DNA of 64,000 nucleotides from Pseudoblastomonas marina (GCF_014641655.1 NZ_BMID01000001.1:1-64000), one strand, 5' to 3'. Positions 34,943 to 46,027 are shown, counted from the stretch's first letter. Made by a program: numbers and translations. Notes: a model not told the origin generated them from the letters alone.

Positions 34943-35015
34943 ATCCCCGCGCAGGCGGGGATCCATGGCCTCCCGTGTCGCGATGCCCACGCTGGATTCC
35001 CGCCTGCGCGGGAAT
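34943..35015. repeat. REP-like doublet of inverted hairpins
   Basis: Two palindromes with 8-bp stems, ATCCCCGC-GCAG-GCGGGGAT (34943-34962) and ATTCCCGC-CTGC-GCGGGAAT (34996-35015), are placed in opposite orientation 33 bases apart. Such GCGCAGGCGGG-type units are dispersed extragenic repeats in many proteobacteria. This one fills the gap between two co-oriented genes of an operon. Confidence 0.85.
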
Positions 35016-35030
35016 GACGATCGTCGTGCA

Positions 35031-36212
35031 TCATACGTTGGCCTGGAAATCACGCAGCATGTGCTTGGCGATCTGCAACTGCAGGATCTGCGTCGTCCCT
35101 TCGTAGATGCGGTAGATTCGCGCATCGCGGAAGAAGCGTTCGGCGTCGTATTCGGCGAGATAGCCCGCACCGCCGTAGATCTGGACCACGCGGTCCATCA
35201 CCCGACCGCACATCTCGGAGGCGAACACCTTGAACGCCGCGGCCTGCCGGATCGTGTTTTCACCGCGGTCGACCCGCGCCGTCACGTCGCGCATCATGCA
35301 TTCGGCGGCGTAGATCTCGGTCTCGCTTTCGGCGAGCATCTGCTGGATCAGCTGGAAGTTCGCGATCGGCTCGCCGAAGGCCTTGCGCTCGGTCGCGTAT
35401 TTGAGTGCGGAATCGAGCGCGCGGCGGGCATAGCCGGCGGAGGCCGCGCCGACCGAGATGCGGCCATTGTCGAGGCTCATCATCGCGAAGCGGAAGCCCT
35501 TGCCGGTCTCGCCGCCGAGCAGTGCATCGCCCGGGACGTGGACGTCGTCGAGCATCACATCTGCGATATGCGCACCCGCCTGCCCCATCTTCTTGTCGGG
35601 GCTGCCGGTCGACACGCCCGGCGTGTCCATCGGCACGAGGAAGGCGCTGACATGCGCGTTCTTGGGCAGCGCCTCCTTCTCGGTACGCGCCATGATCAGC
35701 GCGACATCGGCATGCGGGGCGTTGGTGATGTAGCGCTTCGTCCCGTTGAGGGTCCAGCCGTTCCCGTCCGGATCGGGTTTCGCCGTCGTCTGCATCGCCG
35801 CACTGTCCGATCCGCTGCCCGGCTCGGTCAGGCCGAAACAGGCGATTTCGCCGCCCGCGATGCGCGGCCACCATTCGGCCTGCTGTTCGGGGGTTCCGCC
35901 ATTCTTGAGCGCGGAATTGAACATCCCGACATTGATCGAGAAGATCGAGCGAAAGGCGGGCGCGGCATAGGCCATGGTGTAGACCACCTGCGCATACTGG
36001 CTGGTGTTGAGCCCCGCGCCACCATGCTCCTCGGGCACGGTCAGCCCGAACAGTCCCATCTCCTTCATTTCCTCGAGGATGTCGTCGGGGACCTTGTCGT
36101 TCGCGATGACGTCCGGCTCGGCGGGGAGCAGGCGCTCGCGGACATAACGGTCGAGCTGGTCGAGGAACTGCGCGAAGACGTCTTCGTCCATGCCGGGATT
36201 GCTGGCGGCCAT
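35031..36212 (-). CDS. Acyl-CoA dehydrogenase
   Basis: A 393-residue FAD enzyme that introduces the alpha-beta double bond in acyl-CoA and passes electrons to ETF. Signatures are CFGLTEPGSGSDSAAMQTTA (FAD/substrate loop), the KRYITNAPHADVALIMART segment and the C-terminal block with the probable catalytic Glu in IYRIYEGTTQILQLQ. The ATG at 36212 has GAGGAG ten bases upstream; a longer frame reaches back into the SDR gene but is not conserved. It follows the SDR gene by 11 bases and is separated from the CoA transferase by the REP-like doublet. Confidence 0.95.
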   Translation of the reverse strand: MAASNPGMDEDVFAQFLDQLDRYVRERLLPAEPDVIANDKVPDDILEEMKEMGLFGLTVPEEHGGAGLNTSQYAQVVYTMAYAAPAFRSIFSINVGMFNSALKNGGTPEQQAEWWPRIAGGEIACFGLTEPGSGSDSAAMQTTAKPDPDGNGWTLNGTKRYITNAPHADVALIMARTEKEALPKNAHVSAFLVPMDTPGVSTGSPDKKMGQAGAHIADVMLDDVHVPGDALLGGETGKGFRFAMMSLDNGRISVGAASAGYARRALDSALKYATERKAFGEPIANFQLIQQMLAESETEIYAAECMMRDVTARVDRGENTIRQAAAFKVFASEMCGRVMDRVVQIYGGAGYLAEYDAERFFRDARIYRIYEGTTQILQLQIAKHMLRDFQANV

Positions 36213-36223
36213 GCAGGTACTCC

Positions 36224-37138
36224 TCAGATCGGGTCGTAGGGGAAGACGTGGGCGGAGACTTCGTCGCCGCGTGCGAAATCGGGCTCGAAGGCGGGCATCG
36301 CGATGTCGGCGATCTCCTGCGGGGTCCAGCCGCCGTCCTTGGCAAAGCTGCGCACCGGGCGCGGCTTGGAAAACAGCACGATCTCGTTGCGGCGCACGGC
36401 GAAGATCTGGTTGGTGACTGCGTGTGCCGCGTCGGAGCAGAGATAGGCGGCGAGCGGGGCGATCTTCTCCGCGCCCATCGATTGCAGCCGCTTGACCCGT
36501 TCTTCGGCACCTTCGCCACTGGTCGGGATGCTCGCGGTCATCCGGCTCCACGCAAACGGCGCGATGCAGTTCGAGCGCACGCCATAGCGCGAGGCATCCA
36601 GCGCGATCGATTGCGACAGGCCGACGATGCCAAGCTTTGCGGCGGAATAGTTCGCCTGGCCGATATTGCCGATCAACCCGCTGGTGGAGGTGAAGTGGAC
36701 CAGCGCGCCCGAACCCTGCTCCTTGAAATAGGGGGTCGCGGCCTTCGAGGTGTTGAAGCAGCCGTGCAGGTGGACGTCGATGACCGCCTGCCAGTCCTCG
36801 TGGCTCATCTTGTGCCAGATGCGGTCTCGCAGGATGCCGGCATTGTTCACCACCGCGTCGATCCGCCCGAAGGCCTGGACCGCGTCCTCGACGATCGACG
36901 CCGCTCCGGCGGGATCGGCGACGCTGGCGAGGTTGGCCTGAGCCTTGCCGCCCGCCTCGCGGATATCGCCCGCAGTGGTTTCGGCAGGACCGGAATCGCC
37001 GCCTTCGCCTTCGCCGCCGACGCCCGGATCGTTGACGACGACGCTCGCGCCTTCCTTGGCGCAGAGCAGCGCGATCTCGCGCCCGATTCCGCGCCCAGCG
37101 CCGGTAACCGCGACGACCTTGCCTTCGAGAATTCCCAT
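36224..37138 (-). CDS. Short-chain dehydrogenase, 3-hydroxyacyl-CoA dehydrogenase type
   Basis: The 304-residue NAD(P)-dependent SDR has the cofactor motif TGAGRGIG at 12-19, NNAG, the catalytic Ser in FTSTSGLIGN and YSAAK. The insertion VVVNDPGVGGEGEGGDSGPA after the third strand and the C-terminal extension resemble the dehydrogenase part of peroxisomal multifunctional beta-oxidation enzymes, so the substrate is probably a 3-hydroxyacyl-CoA. AAGGAG lies seven bases before the ATG at 37138. It is the first gene of the catabolic operon, directly behind a palindromic operator. Confidence 0.92.
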   Translation of the reverse strand: MGILEGKVVAVTGAGRGIGREIALLCAKEGASVVVNDPGVGGEGEGGDSGPAETTAGDIREAGGKAQANLASVADPAGAASIVEDAVQAFGRIDAVVNNAGILRDRIWHKMSHEDWQAVIDVHLHGCFNTSKAATPYFKEQGSGALVHFTSTSGLIGNIGQANYSAAKLGIVGLSQSIALDASRYGVRSNCIAPFAWSRMTASIPTSGEGAEERVKRLQSMGAEKIAPLAAYLCSDAAHAVTNQIFAVRRNEIVLFSKPRPVRSFAKDGGWTPQEIADIAMPAFEPDFARGDEVSAHVFPYDPI

Positions 37139-37152
37139 TGCCGCTCCTTCGT

Positions 37153-37168
37153 TTAATCGTTCGATTAA
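37153..37168. promoter_or_regulatory. Palindromic operator in front of the catabolic operon
   Basis: TTAATCGTTCGATTAA is an inverted repeat with 7-bp arms and a two-base centre, 15 bases upstream of the SDR start codon. The form is typical of TetR/AcrR-family repressor sites controlling acyl-CoA pathways. No such regulator gene is next to it, so it would act from elsewhere. Confidence 0.6.
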
Positions 37169-37237
37169 TTCGAAGGCGGGAATGCCGCAGCCGCGCCGCG
37201 GCGTCAATCGGCGGTTCGGATCAGCGGCCGGACCGGC

Positions 37238-37519
37238 CTAGTCTGCCGTCTCGTCGGCGATCGGCGGTGCGGTCGATTCGACTTCGAGCGGCGTGCCTTC
37301 GGTATTGTCCGGGGCGGTTGCGTCAGGCTCGGGCACTTCGACCGCGCGGTCCTCGATCACCTCGGCGGCGCGATCGAGCGCGCGCGCCTCGCCCATCGAG
37401 ACTCCGCCGGGGCCGGGCGCATTGTCGGGCTTGTCGCAGCCCGCGAGGGCCAGCGGCGCCGCGAGGAGCAGCGCCGCCCATGCCTTGTTGGACTCCAACG
37501 TCTTATTCGGCTTCCGCAT
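37238..37519 (-). CDS. Small predicted lipoprotein, unknown function
   Basis: The 93-residue product has a signal with a lipobox LAGC (AWAALLLAAPLALAGC) and a mature part of about 65 residues rich in Asp, Glu, Pro and Ala with no recognisable domain. The start at 37519 overlaps the end of the upstream lipoprotein gene by 17 bases, so the two are co-transcribed. I do not recognise the family. Its acidic composition is shared with three other small lipoproteins in this window. Confidence 0.7.
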   Translation of the reverse strand: MRKPNKTLESNKAWAALLLAAPLALAGCDKPDNAPGPGGVSMGEARALDRAAEVIEDRAVEVPEPDATAPDNTEGTPLEVESTAPPIADETAD

Positions 37520-37829
37520 CGCGCGCGTCTTCGGCCTGGCCGAGCTCGGCCTCGATCGCGGCATCGATCTCGGCGGCGGTGCTGGCGGCGCGATCGCCCG
37601 ATTCCTCGAGCGTGCGGCGGCGCGTCTCGGGTGCTTCGCCGGCGGGCGCGGCGTCAGCGGTGCCGACTTCGACCGGCTCCGCATCTTCGGGCACGTCGGC
37701 GAGCGCATCCTCGGCCACTTCCTCTACGTCGTCGCCGGCGATTTCCTCGCCCGCATCGGAGGAATCGCTGCCGCAGGCGGCGAGCGCGAGGACGAACGGA
37801 GCGGCGGAAATGGCGATGATCTTCTTCAT
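37503..37829 (-). CDS. Small acidic lipoprotein, unknown function
   Basis: The 108-residue protein begins MKKIIAISAAPFVLALAACG, a signal peptide with lipobox LAAC. The mature part is strongly acidic and Ala-rich (for example GEEIAGDDVEEVAEDALADV) with one basic patch ETRRRTLEE; no domain is recognisable and it may be disordered. GGGAG lies upstream of the ATG. It precedes and overlaps the second lipoprotein gene and is divergent from the methionine operon. Confidence 0.75.
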   Translation of the reverse strand: MKKIIAISAAPFVLALAACGSDSSDAGEEIAGDDVEEVAEDALADVPEDAEPVEVGTADAAPAGEAPETRRRTLEESGDRAASTAAEIDAAIEAELGQAEDARDAEAE

Positions 37830-37903
37830 GGAATTCTCCCAAGCCTTGAGGTTGCGCCAACGCATATAGGCGTCGGTCGGGTCCCGGCAAAGCCGCTTGT
37901 ATG

Positions 37904-37923
37904 ATATAAAGCTTTCTTTATAT
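37904..37923. promoter_or_regulatory. 20-bp palindromic operator of the methionine operon (SahR-type)
   Basis: ATATAAAG-CTTT-CTTTATAT is a perfect inverted repeat with 8-bp arms, ending 11 bases before the ATG of the ArsR-methyltransferase gene. AT-rich palindromes of this form are bound by ArsR-family proteins; SahR-type members control S-adenosylmethionine recycling and methionine genes. Autoregulation is the simplest reading. It could also affect the divergent lipoprotein genes. Confidence 0.75.
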
Positions 37924-37934
37924 GTGGTCCGACG

Positions 37935-38933
37935 ATGCGGATCGAACCCACCTTGCGCGCGCTTGCGGACCCGACCCGGCTGCGGATCATGCGGCTGCTG
38001 GCGGCGATGGAGCTGGCGATCGGCGAGCTCGCGCAGGTGCTCGGACAAAGCCAGCCGCGCGTCTCGCGCCATGCCAGGATTCTGTGCGATGCGGGCCTTG
38101 CCGAGCGGCGCAAGGAGGGCAGCTGGGTGTTCCTGCGGCAATTGATCGGGAGCGCGGAAGGTCCCGGTCTCGCCGCCGCCATCGCGCGATTGCTGAGCGC
38201 CGCCGAGGACAGCGACGATGCCTTCGCCGCGCGCTGCGCCGAGGATCGCCGCAACCTCGCCGCGATCCGCGCCGCGCGCGAGGACCGCGCGGCCGAATAT
38301 TTCGCCGCCCATGCCGAGGAATGGGATCGGTTGCGGGTGCTGCACGCGCCCGACGCCCCGGTCGAACAGGCGCTCGGCAAGGCGCTCGGCGACGACGGTC
38401 TCGGGGCGCTGCTCGATATCGGCACCGGTACCGGGCGGATGGCCGAGCTTTTCGCACCGCGCGCGGACAGCGTGGTCGCGCTCGACAAGAGCCCCGAAAT
38501 GCTGCGGCTCGCGCGCGCACGGCTCCAGCACCTCGCGGCGGACCGGCTCGATATCGTGCAGGGCGATTTCGCCGCGCTCCCGCTCGACGACGCCTCGGTC
38601 GACACCGTGCTGTTCCACCAGGTTCTGCACTATGCGCAGGAGCCGCAGGTCGCGCTGGCAGAGGCGGCGCGAGTCGCGCGCGGCGGGGCGACGCTCGCGA
38701 TCGTCGATTTCGCCGCGCATGAGCGCGAGGAATTGCGCCAGCAGCACCAGCATGCGCGCCTCGGCTTCTCCGACGAACAGATGCTCGGTCTGCTGGCCGA
38801 TGCCGGGTTCGCGCCCGAGCAGGCGCACGCGCTTCCGGGCAAACCGCTGACGGTCAAGATCTGGACCGCGAGGCGGACCGGCGGGCGTGCCCCCACCCAG
38901 ACCACGCGCAGGGCGCAGGAGCTTACCCGATGA
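37935..38933 (+). CDS. ArsR-family regulator fused to a SAM-dependent methyltransferase
   Basis: The 332-residue protein joins an N-terminal winged helix of ArsR type (about 1-80; ALADPTRLRIMRLLAAMELA, QSQPRVSRHARILCDAGLAE) to a class I methyltransferase domain (about 110-290; motif I LLDIGTGTGRMAELF, then DIVQGDFAALPLDDASVD). It lies directly before metF and metH and behind a matching palindrome, so it probably senses S-adenosylhomocysteine or SAM through the methyltransferase-like fold and represses the operon. Whether it also methylates anything is unknown. No clear ribosome site precedes the ATG. It overlaps metF by four bases. Confidence 0.88.
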   Translation: MRIEPTLRALADPTRLRIMRLLAAMELAIGELAQVLGQSQPRVSRHARILCDAGLAERRKEGSWVFLRQLIGSAEGPGLAAAIARLLSAAEDSDDAFAARCAEDRRNLAAIRAAREDRAAEYFAAHAEEWDRLRVLHAPDAPVEQALGKALGDDGLGALLDIGTGTGRMAELFAPRADSVVALDKSPEMLRLARARLQHLAADRLDIVQGDFAALPLDDASVDTVLFHQVLHYAQEPQVALAEAARVARGGATLAIVDFAAHEREELRQQHQHARLGFSDEQMLGLLADAGFAPEQAHALPGKPLTVKIWTARRTGGRAPTQTTRRAQELTR

Positions 38934-39859
38934 TTTCGCTCGAACAGATGGACGAAGCGCGCACCGCGCTCGACAGCCCGCTCTTTTCGGGCCTGCCCGG
39001 CGATCTCGACGTGTCGTTCGAATTCTTCCCGCCCAAGACCGAGAAGATGGCCGAGACGCTGCGGGCAAGCGTGGATACGCTCGCCCCGCTCGGCCCGCGC
39101 TTCGTCTCGGTCACCTATGGGGCGGGCGGATCGACCCGCGAGCGCACCCATGACGAGGTGGTGCGGATCCAGAACCAGACCGGGATTCCCGCCGCCGCGC
39201 ACCTCACCTGCGTCGACGCGACGCGCGAAGAGGTCGATGCGGTCGCGCGCCACTACTGGGAAAGCGGCATCCGCCACATCGTCGCTTTGCGCGGCGATCC
39301 GTCGGACGGCAGCGGGAACTACACCCCGCATCCGGGCGGCTATGCCAACGCGATCGAGCTGATCGGGGGGCTGAAACAAGTCGCCGATTTCGAGATCTCG
39401 GTCGCGGCCTATCCCGAAGTGCATCCCGACAGCCCCGACAGCCAGGCCGACCTCGACAACCTCAAGGCCAAGTTCGATGCCGGGGCGACCCGCGCGATCA
39501 CCCAGTTCTTCTTCGACCCGCAATGCTTCTTCGCCTTCCGCGATCGCGCCGCCGCGGCGGGGATCGAGGGAGAGATCGTGCCCGGGGTCATGCCGGTGAT
39601 GAGCTTCGCCGCGGTCCAGCGGATGAGCGATCTATGCGGCACCGCGATACCCGACTGGATGGAGGGCCTGTTCGAAGGGCTCGACGATCGTCCCGATGCG
39701 CGCCAGCTGGTCTCCGCCACGATCGCCGCCGAACTGTGCCGCCGCCTCTATGCGGGCGGGGTGCGGCAATTCCACTTCTACACGCTCAACCGTGCCGAGC
39801 TGAGCTACGCGATCTGCCACATGCTCGGCATGCGCCCAAAGGAACAGGTCGATGGATAA
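38930..39859 (+). CDS. metF: Methylenetetrahydrofolate reductase
   Basis: MetF reduces 5,10-methylene-THF to 5-methyl-THF with FAD, supplying the methyl group used by MetH encoded next. The 309-residue length is typical. Signatures: DVSFEFFPPKTEKM near the N-terminus (with the catalytic Glu), FVSVTYGAGGSTRERT, HLTCVDATREE, and ALRGDP. It overlaps the regulator by four bases and the first metH gene by eight. Confidence 0.96.
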   Translation: MISLEQMDEARTALDSPLFSGLPGDLDVSFEFFPPKTEKMAETLRASVDTLAPLGPRFVSVTYGAGGSTRERTHDEVVRIQNQTGIPAAAHLTCVDATREEVDAVARHYWESGIRHIVALRGDPSDGSGNYTPHPGGYANAIELIGGLKQVADFEISVAAYPEVHPDSPDSQADLDNLKAKFDAGATRAITQFFFDPQCFFAFRDRAAAAGIEGEIVPGVMPVMSFAAVQRMSDLCGTAIPDWMEGLFEGLDDRPDARQLVSATIAAELCRRLYAGGVRQFHFYTLNRAELSYAICHMLGMRPKEQVDG

Positions 39860-40891
39860 GCGCGCCGAAATCCGCGCCGCCGCGCGCGAGCGGATCCTGA
39901 TCAAGGACGGGCCATATGGCACCGCTATCCAGCGCGCCAGGCTGGACGAGGACGGCTATCGCGGCGATTACGAGCTGGACCTCGACCAGAAGGGCAATAA
40001 CGACCTCGTCAACCTCACCCGGCCGCAGCTGATCCGCGAGATCTGCGACAGCTATATCGATGCCGGCGCGCACTTGCTCGCGACCAACACCTTCAACGCC
40101 AATCGCATCAGCCAAGCCGATTACGGTGCGCAAGACCTCGTCCACGATATGAATGTCGCGGCGGCGAAGATCATGCGCGAGGCGGTCGATGCGCGCGAGG
40201 ACGGCGTGCCGCGCTTCGTAGCCGGCGCGATGGGCCCGACCAACAAGACGCTGTCACTCTCTCCGCAAGTCGAGGACCCGGGCTTCCGCGAGGTGACCTT
40301 CGACCAGATCAAGGAGGTCTATCGCGAACAGGCGACCGCGCTGGTCGAGGGCGGGGTGGATTTCATCCTCGTCGAAACCGTTTTCGATACGCTCAACTGC
40401 AAGGCGGCGATCATGGCGGTGCGCGAACTGGCTGCCGAGATGGATCGCGATATCCCGCTGATGATCTCGATGACGCTGACCGACCTGTCGGGCCGCAACC
40501 TCTCGGGCCACACGGTCGAAGCGTTCTGGAACGCGGTGCGCCATGCCGATCCGGTCGCGATCGGTCTCAATTGCAGCTTCGGCGCCGACCAGTTGCGGCC
40601 GCACGTCCAGTTGCTCTCCAAGATCGCCGACACGCTGCTGCTCGCCTATCCCAATGCCGGGCTGCCGAACGAACTCGGCGAGTATGACGAGCTACCCGAA
40701 ACCACCGCATCTCTGATCAAGCCGTGGGCCGATCACAAGCGGGTCAACATCCTCGGCGGGTGCTGCGGCTCGACCCCCGAACACATCGCTGCGATGGCCG
40801 AGGCCGTCGCGGGCCACGATCCGCGCGAAATCCCGCAGAAAGACACCAAGATGCGCCTTGCCGGCCTCGAACCCTTCACTCTCGCAGCCTG

Positions 40892-40892
<1 letters not shown>
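39852..40892 (+). CDS. metH: Methionine synthase, homocysteine-binding module (split MetH, part 1)
   Basis: This 346-residue protein equals the N-terminal homocysteine S-methyltransferase domain of cobalamin-dependent MetH. It has the start [28 protein letters not shown], and the zinc ligands in GLNCSFGAD and [10 protein letters not shown]. In E. coli this is one end of a 1227-residue chain; here it is a separate gene that ends at the start of the second part, sharing one base (TGATG). The split is known in alphaproteobacteria and is not a frameshift: both genes have intact ends. Confidence 0.94.
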
Positions 40893-43519
<2,627 letters not shown>

Positions 43520-43523
43520 GGCG

Positions 43524-44036
43524 GTGAGCGAAGTGAGGACCGAAAGGCTCGTCCTGCGACCCGCGCGAATGGACGATCTCGATGCGTTCCACGCGATTCT
43601 CTCCGATCCGCGCGCGACCGCCTATTGGTCCACCCCGCCGCATCGCGACCGCACCCAAAGCAGGGACTGGCTCCGGTCGATGGTCGACATCCCCGCCGGC
43701 GAGGGCGAGGATTTCGTGATCGAGCATGATGGCCGCGTGATCGGCAAGGCAGGGTTCTTTCGCTTTCCGGAAATCGGCTTCATCCTCCATCCGGATGCCT
43801 GGCGGCGAGGGTTCGCATTCGAGGCGTTGCAGGCCGTTCTTGCGCGCGGCTTCGCGGTTAACGGGCTGACGCATGTCGAGGCCGATGTCGATCCGCGCAA
43901 CGAAGCCTCACGTGGTTTGCTGCAGCGCCTCGGTTTCGAAGAAACGGGGCGCAAAAGCCGAACCTGGAAGATCGGCGAGGAATGGACCGACAGCGTCTAT
44001 CTCCGGCTCGATCCGCCGCATACGGCCGGATCCTAA
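43524..44036 (+). CDS. GNAT N-acetyltransferase, RimJ/RimL-like
   Basis: The 170-residue product follows the RimJ/RimL pattern: TERLVLRPARMDDLDAFHAI at the start, an acetyl-CoA site in the GFILHPDAWRRGFAFEALQA region, and ADVDPRNEASRGLLQRLGFE near the end. It transfers acetyl to an amino group; the substrate, protein or small molecule, is unknown. The start is a GTG at 43524, four bases after the metH stop, so it may be a passenger in the methionine operon. Confidence 0.85.
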   Translation: MSEVRTERLVLRPARMDDLDAFHAILSDPRATAYWSTPPHRDRTQSRDWLRSMVDIPAGEGEDFVIEHDGRVIGKAGFFRFPEIGFILHPDAWRRGFAFEALQAVLARGFAVNGLTHVEADVDPRNEASRGLLQRLGFEETGRKSRTWKIGEEWTDSVYLRLDPPHTAGS

Positions 44037-44190
44037 AGCCGCGCGGCTGCCACGCTCGCGATGACGAAGGTGTTGGAGTGAAGCTGCGCCTCGGTTTCCT
44101 AACCCTCCCGCCTCTGTCATGACGCGCCGCATGTCTGCGTCGCCATCACCCCCGGAAGATTCGTCTCCAGGACAGTGTAACACCCGGTCC

Positions 44191-45969
44191 ATGGCTCCGC
44201 TCGACGCGGCGCGCGCGACGCTCAAATCGACGTTCGGCTTCGCCGACTTCCGGGGGCGGCAGGAAGAGGTCGTCGAGCGCGTGCTCGATCGGCGCTCGAC
44301 GCTTGCCGTGATGCCCACCGGCGCCGGCAAGTCGTTGTGCTACCAGCTCCCGGCGATCGAGCTCGAGGGCACCTGCGTGGTCGTATCGCCGCTGATCGCG
44401 CTGATGCACGACCAGCTGCGCGCGGCGCGGGCCAGTGGGATCCGTGCAGCGACACTGACCAGCGCCGACGCCGACTGGCGCGAGACGCTCGACGCGTTCC
44501 GCAGCGGCGCGCTCGACCTGCTCTACGTCGCGCCCGAACGCGCCAGCCAGCAGGGCTTCCGCGAGCTGCTCACGAGCGCCCGCATCGCGCTGTTCGCGAT
44601 CGACGAGGCGCATTGCGTGTCCGAATGGGGGCACGACTTCCGTCCGGACTATCGCCTGCTGCGTCCGATGATGGACGCCTTTCCCGACGTGCCGCGGCTC
44701 GCGCTCACCGCGACCGCCGATGCGCATACCCGCACCGATATCCTGACCCAGCTCGGGATTCCCGAGGAGGGGATGGTGGTCGCCGGGTTCGACCGGCCCA
44801 ATATCCGTTACGCGATCCACCCGCGCGATTCGGTCGGGCGGCAATTGCAGGCGCTGCTCGACAGCGAGCCGGGGCCAGGGATCATCTACGCCCCCACCCG
44901 CGCCGCGACAGAGCGGCTGGCGGAAAAGCTCTCGACCACCGGGCGCGAGGTGCGTTGCTACCATGCCGGGCTGCCGCCCGATGTCCGCGCCGCGAACCAG
45001 GAGGCGTTCGTGGCAAGCGAGAACATGGTGATGGTCGCGACGGTCGCCTTCGGGATGGGGATCGACAAGCCCGACGTGCGCTTCGTCGCGCATGCCGGCC
45101 TGCCCAAGTCGATCGAGGCCTATTACCAGGAAACCGGGCGCGCGGGACGCGATGGCGACCCGGCGCAGGCGCAACTGTTCTGGGGTGCCGACGATTTCGC
45201 GCGCGCGCGGATGCGGGTGGCCGAGGTCGATGCCGGTCGTCAGACGGGCGAACGCGCACGGCTCGATGCGCTCGGCGCGCTGGTCGAGACCGCGGGCTGC
45301 CGCCGCGCGGTGCTGCTCAGGCATTTCGGCGAAGACCCGCACGAAACCTGCGGAAATTGCGACAATTGCTGCGATCCGCCCAAGTCGGTCGACGCCACCG
45401 TCGTTGCCCAGAAATACCTCTCCGCCGTCGCGCGCACACGGCAGATGTTCGGCGCGGGCTATGTCGAGGGTATCCTGACCGGGCAGTCCTCCGACCGGGC
45501 GGAAAAGAACGGCCATGACAGCCTTTCGGTGTTCGGGATCGTCGAGGGCGAGGAAGCGCTGCTGCTGAAGCCGGTGCGGCGCGCGCTGATGGTGCGCGGG
45601 GCACTGCTCCCGACCGAACATGGCGGAATGATGCTCGGCGGAGAGGCGCGCGCCTATCTCAAGGGCGAGCGCGAACTCGATCTCGTTCTGCCCCCCAAGA
45701 AGCAGCGCCGGCGGCAAGGACGCTCCGGGCGTGACAGCTCCCCCAACCCGGTCGGCGATCCGCTGTTCGACGCGCTGCGCGAACTCCGCCGCGAACTGGC
45801 TGAGGAGGGCAAGGTTCCGCCCTACGTCATCTTCCACGATGCCACCCTGCGCGAATTCGCCGCGCGCCGCCCCGCCAGCCGCGCCGAGATGGGCGAGGTC
45901 AGCGGGGTCGGGGCGAAGAAACTCGAGGCCTATGGCGATGCGTTCCTCGCGGTGATTCGCCAATATTGA
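44191..45969 (+). CDS. recQ: ATP-dependent DNA helicase RecQ
   Basis: RecQ unwinds DNA 3' to 5' in recombination and fork repair. The 592-residue protein has Walker A MPTGAGKS (41-48), the DEAH box in FAIDEAHCVSEWGHDFRPDY, helicase C motifs (YYQETGRAGRDGDPA), the zinc cluster with CGNCDNCC, an RQC winged helix and a C-terminal HRDC domain (from about residue 520). The ATG at 44191 starts the conserved part; ATGs at 44119 and 44131 are in frame but precede low-complexity sequence. The 154-base gap before it shows no other feature. Confidence 0.94.
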   Translation: MAPLDAARATLKSTFGFADFRGRQEEVVERVLDRRSTLAVMPTGAGKSLCYQLPAIELEGTCVVVSPLIALMHDQLRAARASGIRAATLTSADADWRETLDAFRSGALDLLYVAPERASQQGFRELLTSARIALFAIDEAHCVSEWGHDFRPDYRLLRPMMDAFPDVPRLALTATADAHTRTDILTQLGIPEEGMVVAGFDRPNIRYAIHPRDSVGRQLQALLDSEPGPGIIYAPTRAATERLAEKLSTTGREVRCYHAGLPPDVRAANQEAFVASENMVMVATVAFGMGIDKPDVRFVAHAGLPKSIEAYYQETGRAGRDGDPAQAQLFWGADDFARARMRVAEVDAGRQTGERARLDALGALVETAGCRRAVLLRHFGEDPHETCGNCDNCCDPPKSVDATVVAQKYLSAVARTRQMFGAGYVEGILTGQSSDRAEKNGHDSLSVFGIVEGEEALLLKPVRRALMVRGALLPTEHGGMMLGGEARAYLKGERELDLVLPPKKQRRRQGRSGRDSSPNPVGDPLFDALRELRRELAEEGKVPPYVIFHDATLREFAARRPASRAEMGEVSGVGAKKLEAYGDAFLAVIRQY

Positions 45970-45992
45970 CGGAGAGCCTCATTTGATATAAA
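45966..45992 (+). promoter_or_regulatory. Candidate promoter of the stomatin-like gene
   Basis: A TTGACG -35 (45966-45971) overlaps the recQ stop codon; an AT-rich -10 (TATAAA at 45987-45992, spacing 15, or TAAATA at 45989-45994, spacing 17) follows. The palindrome at 45992-46011 begins at the end of this -10, so binding there should block initiation. Confidence 0.45.
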
Positions 45993-46011
45993 TATGATAT
46001 CATAATCATAT
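45992..46011. promoter_or_regulatory. 20-bp palindrome in front of the stomatin/Arc genes
   Basis: ATATGAT-ATCATA-ATCATAT is an inverted repeat with 7-bp arms; the inner ATGATATCAT is itself a perfect palindrome. It sits between the candidate promoter and the ribosome site (AAAGGGG, 46014-46020). The Arc-type protein two genes downstream is a natural candidate to bind it. Confidence 0.6.
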
Positions 46012-46027
46012 CGAAAGGGGCGTGAAC

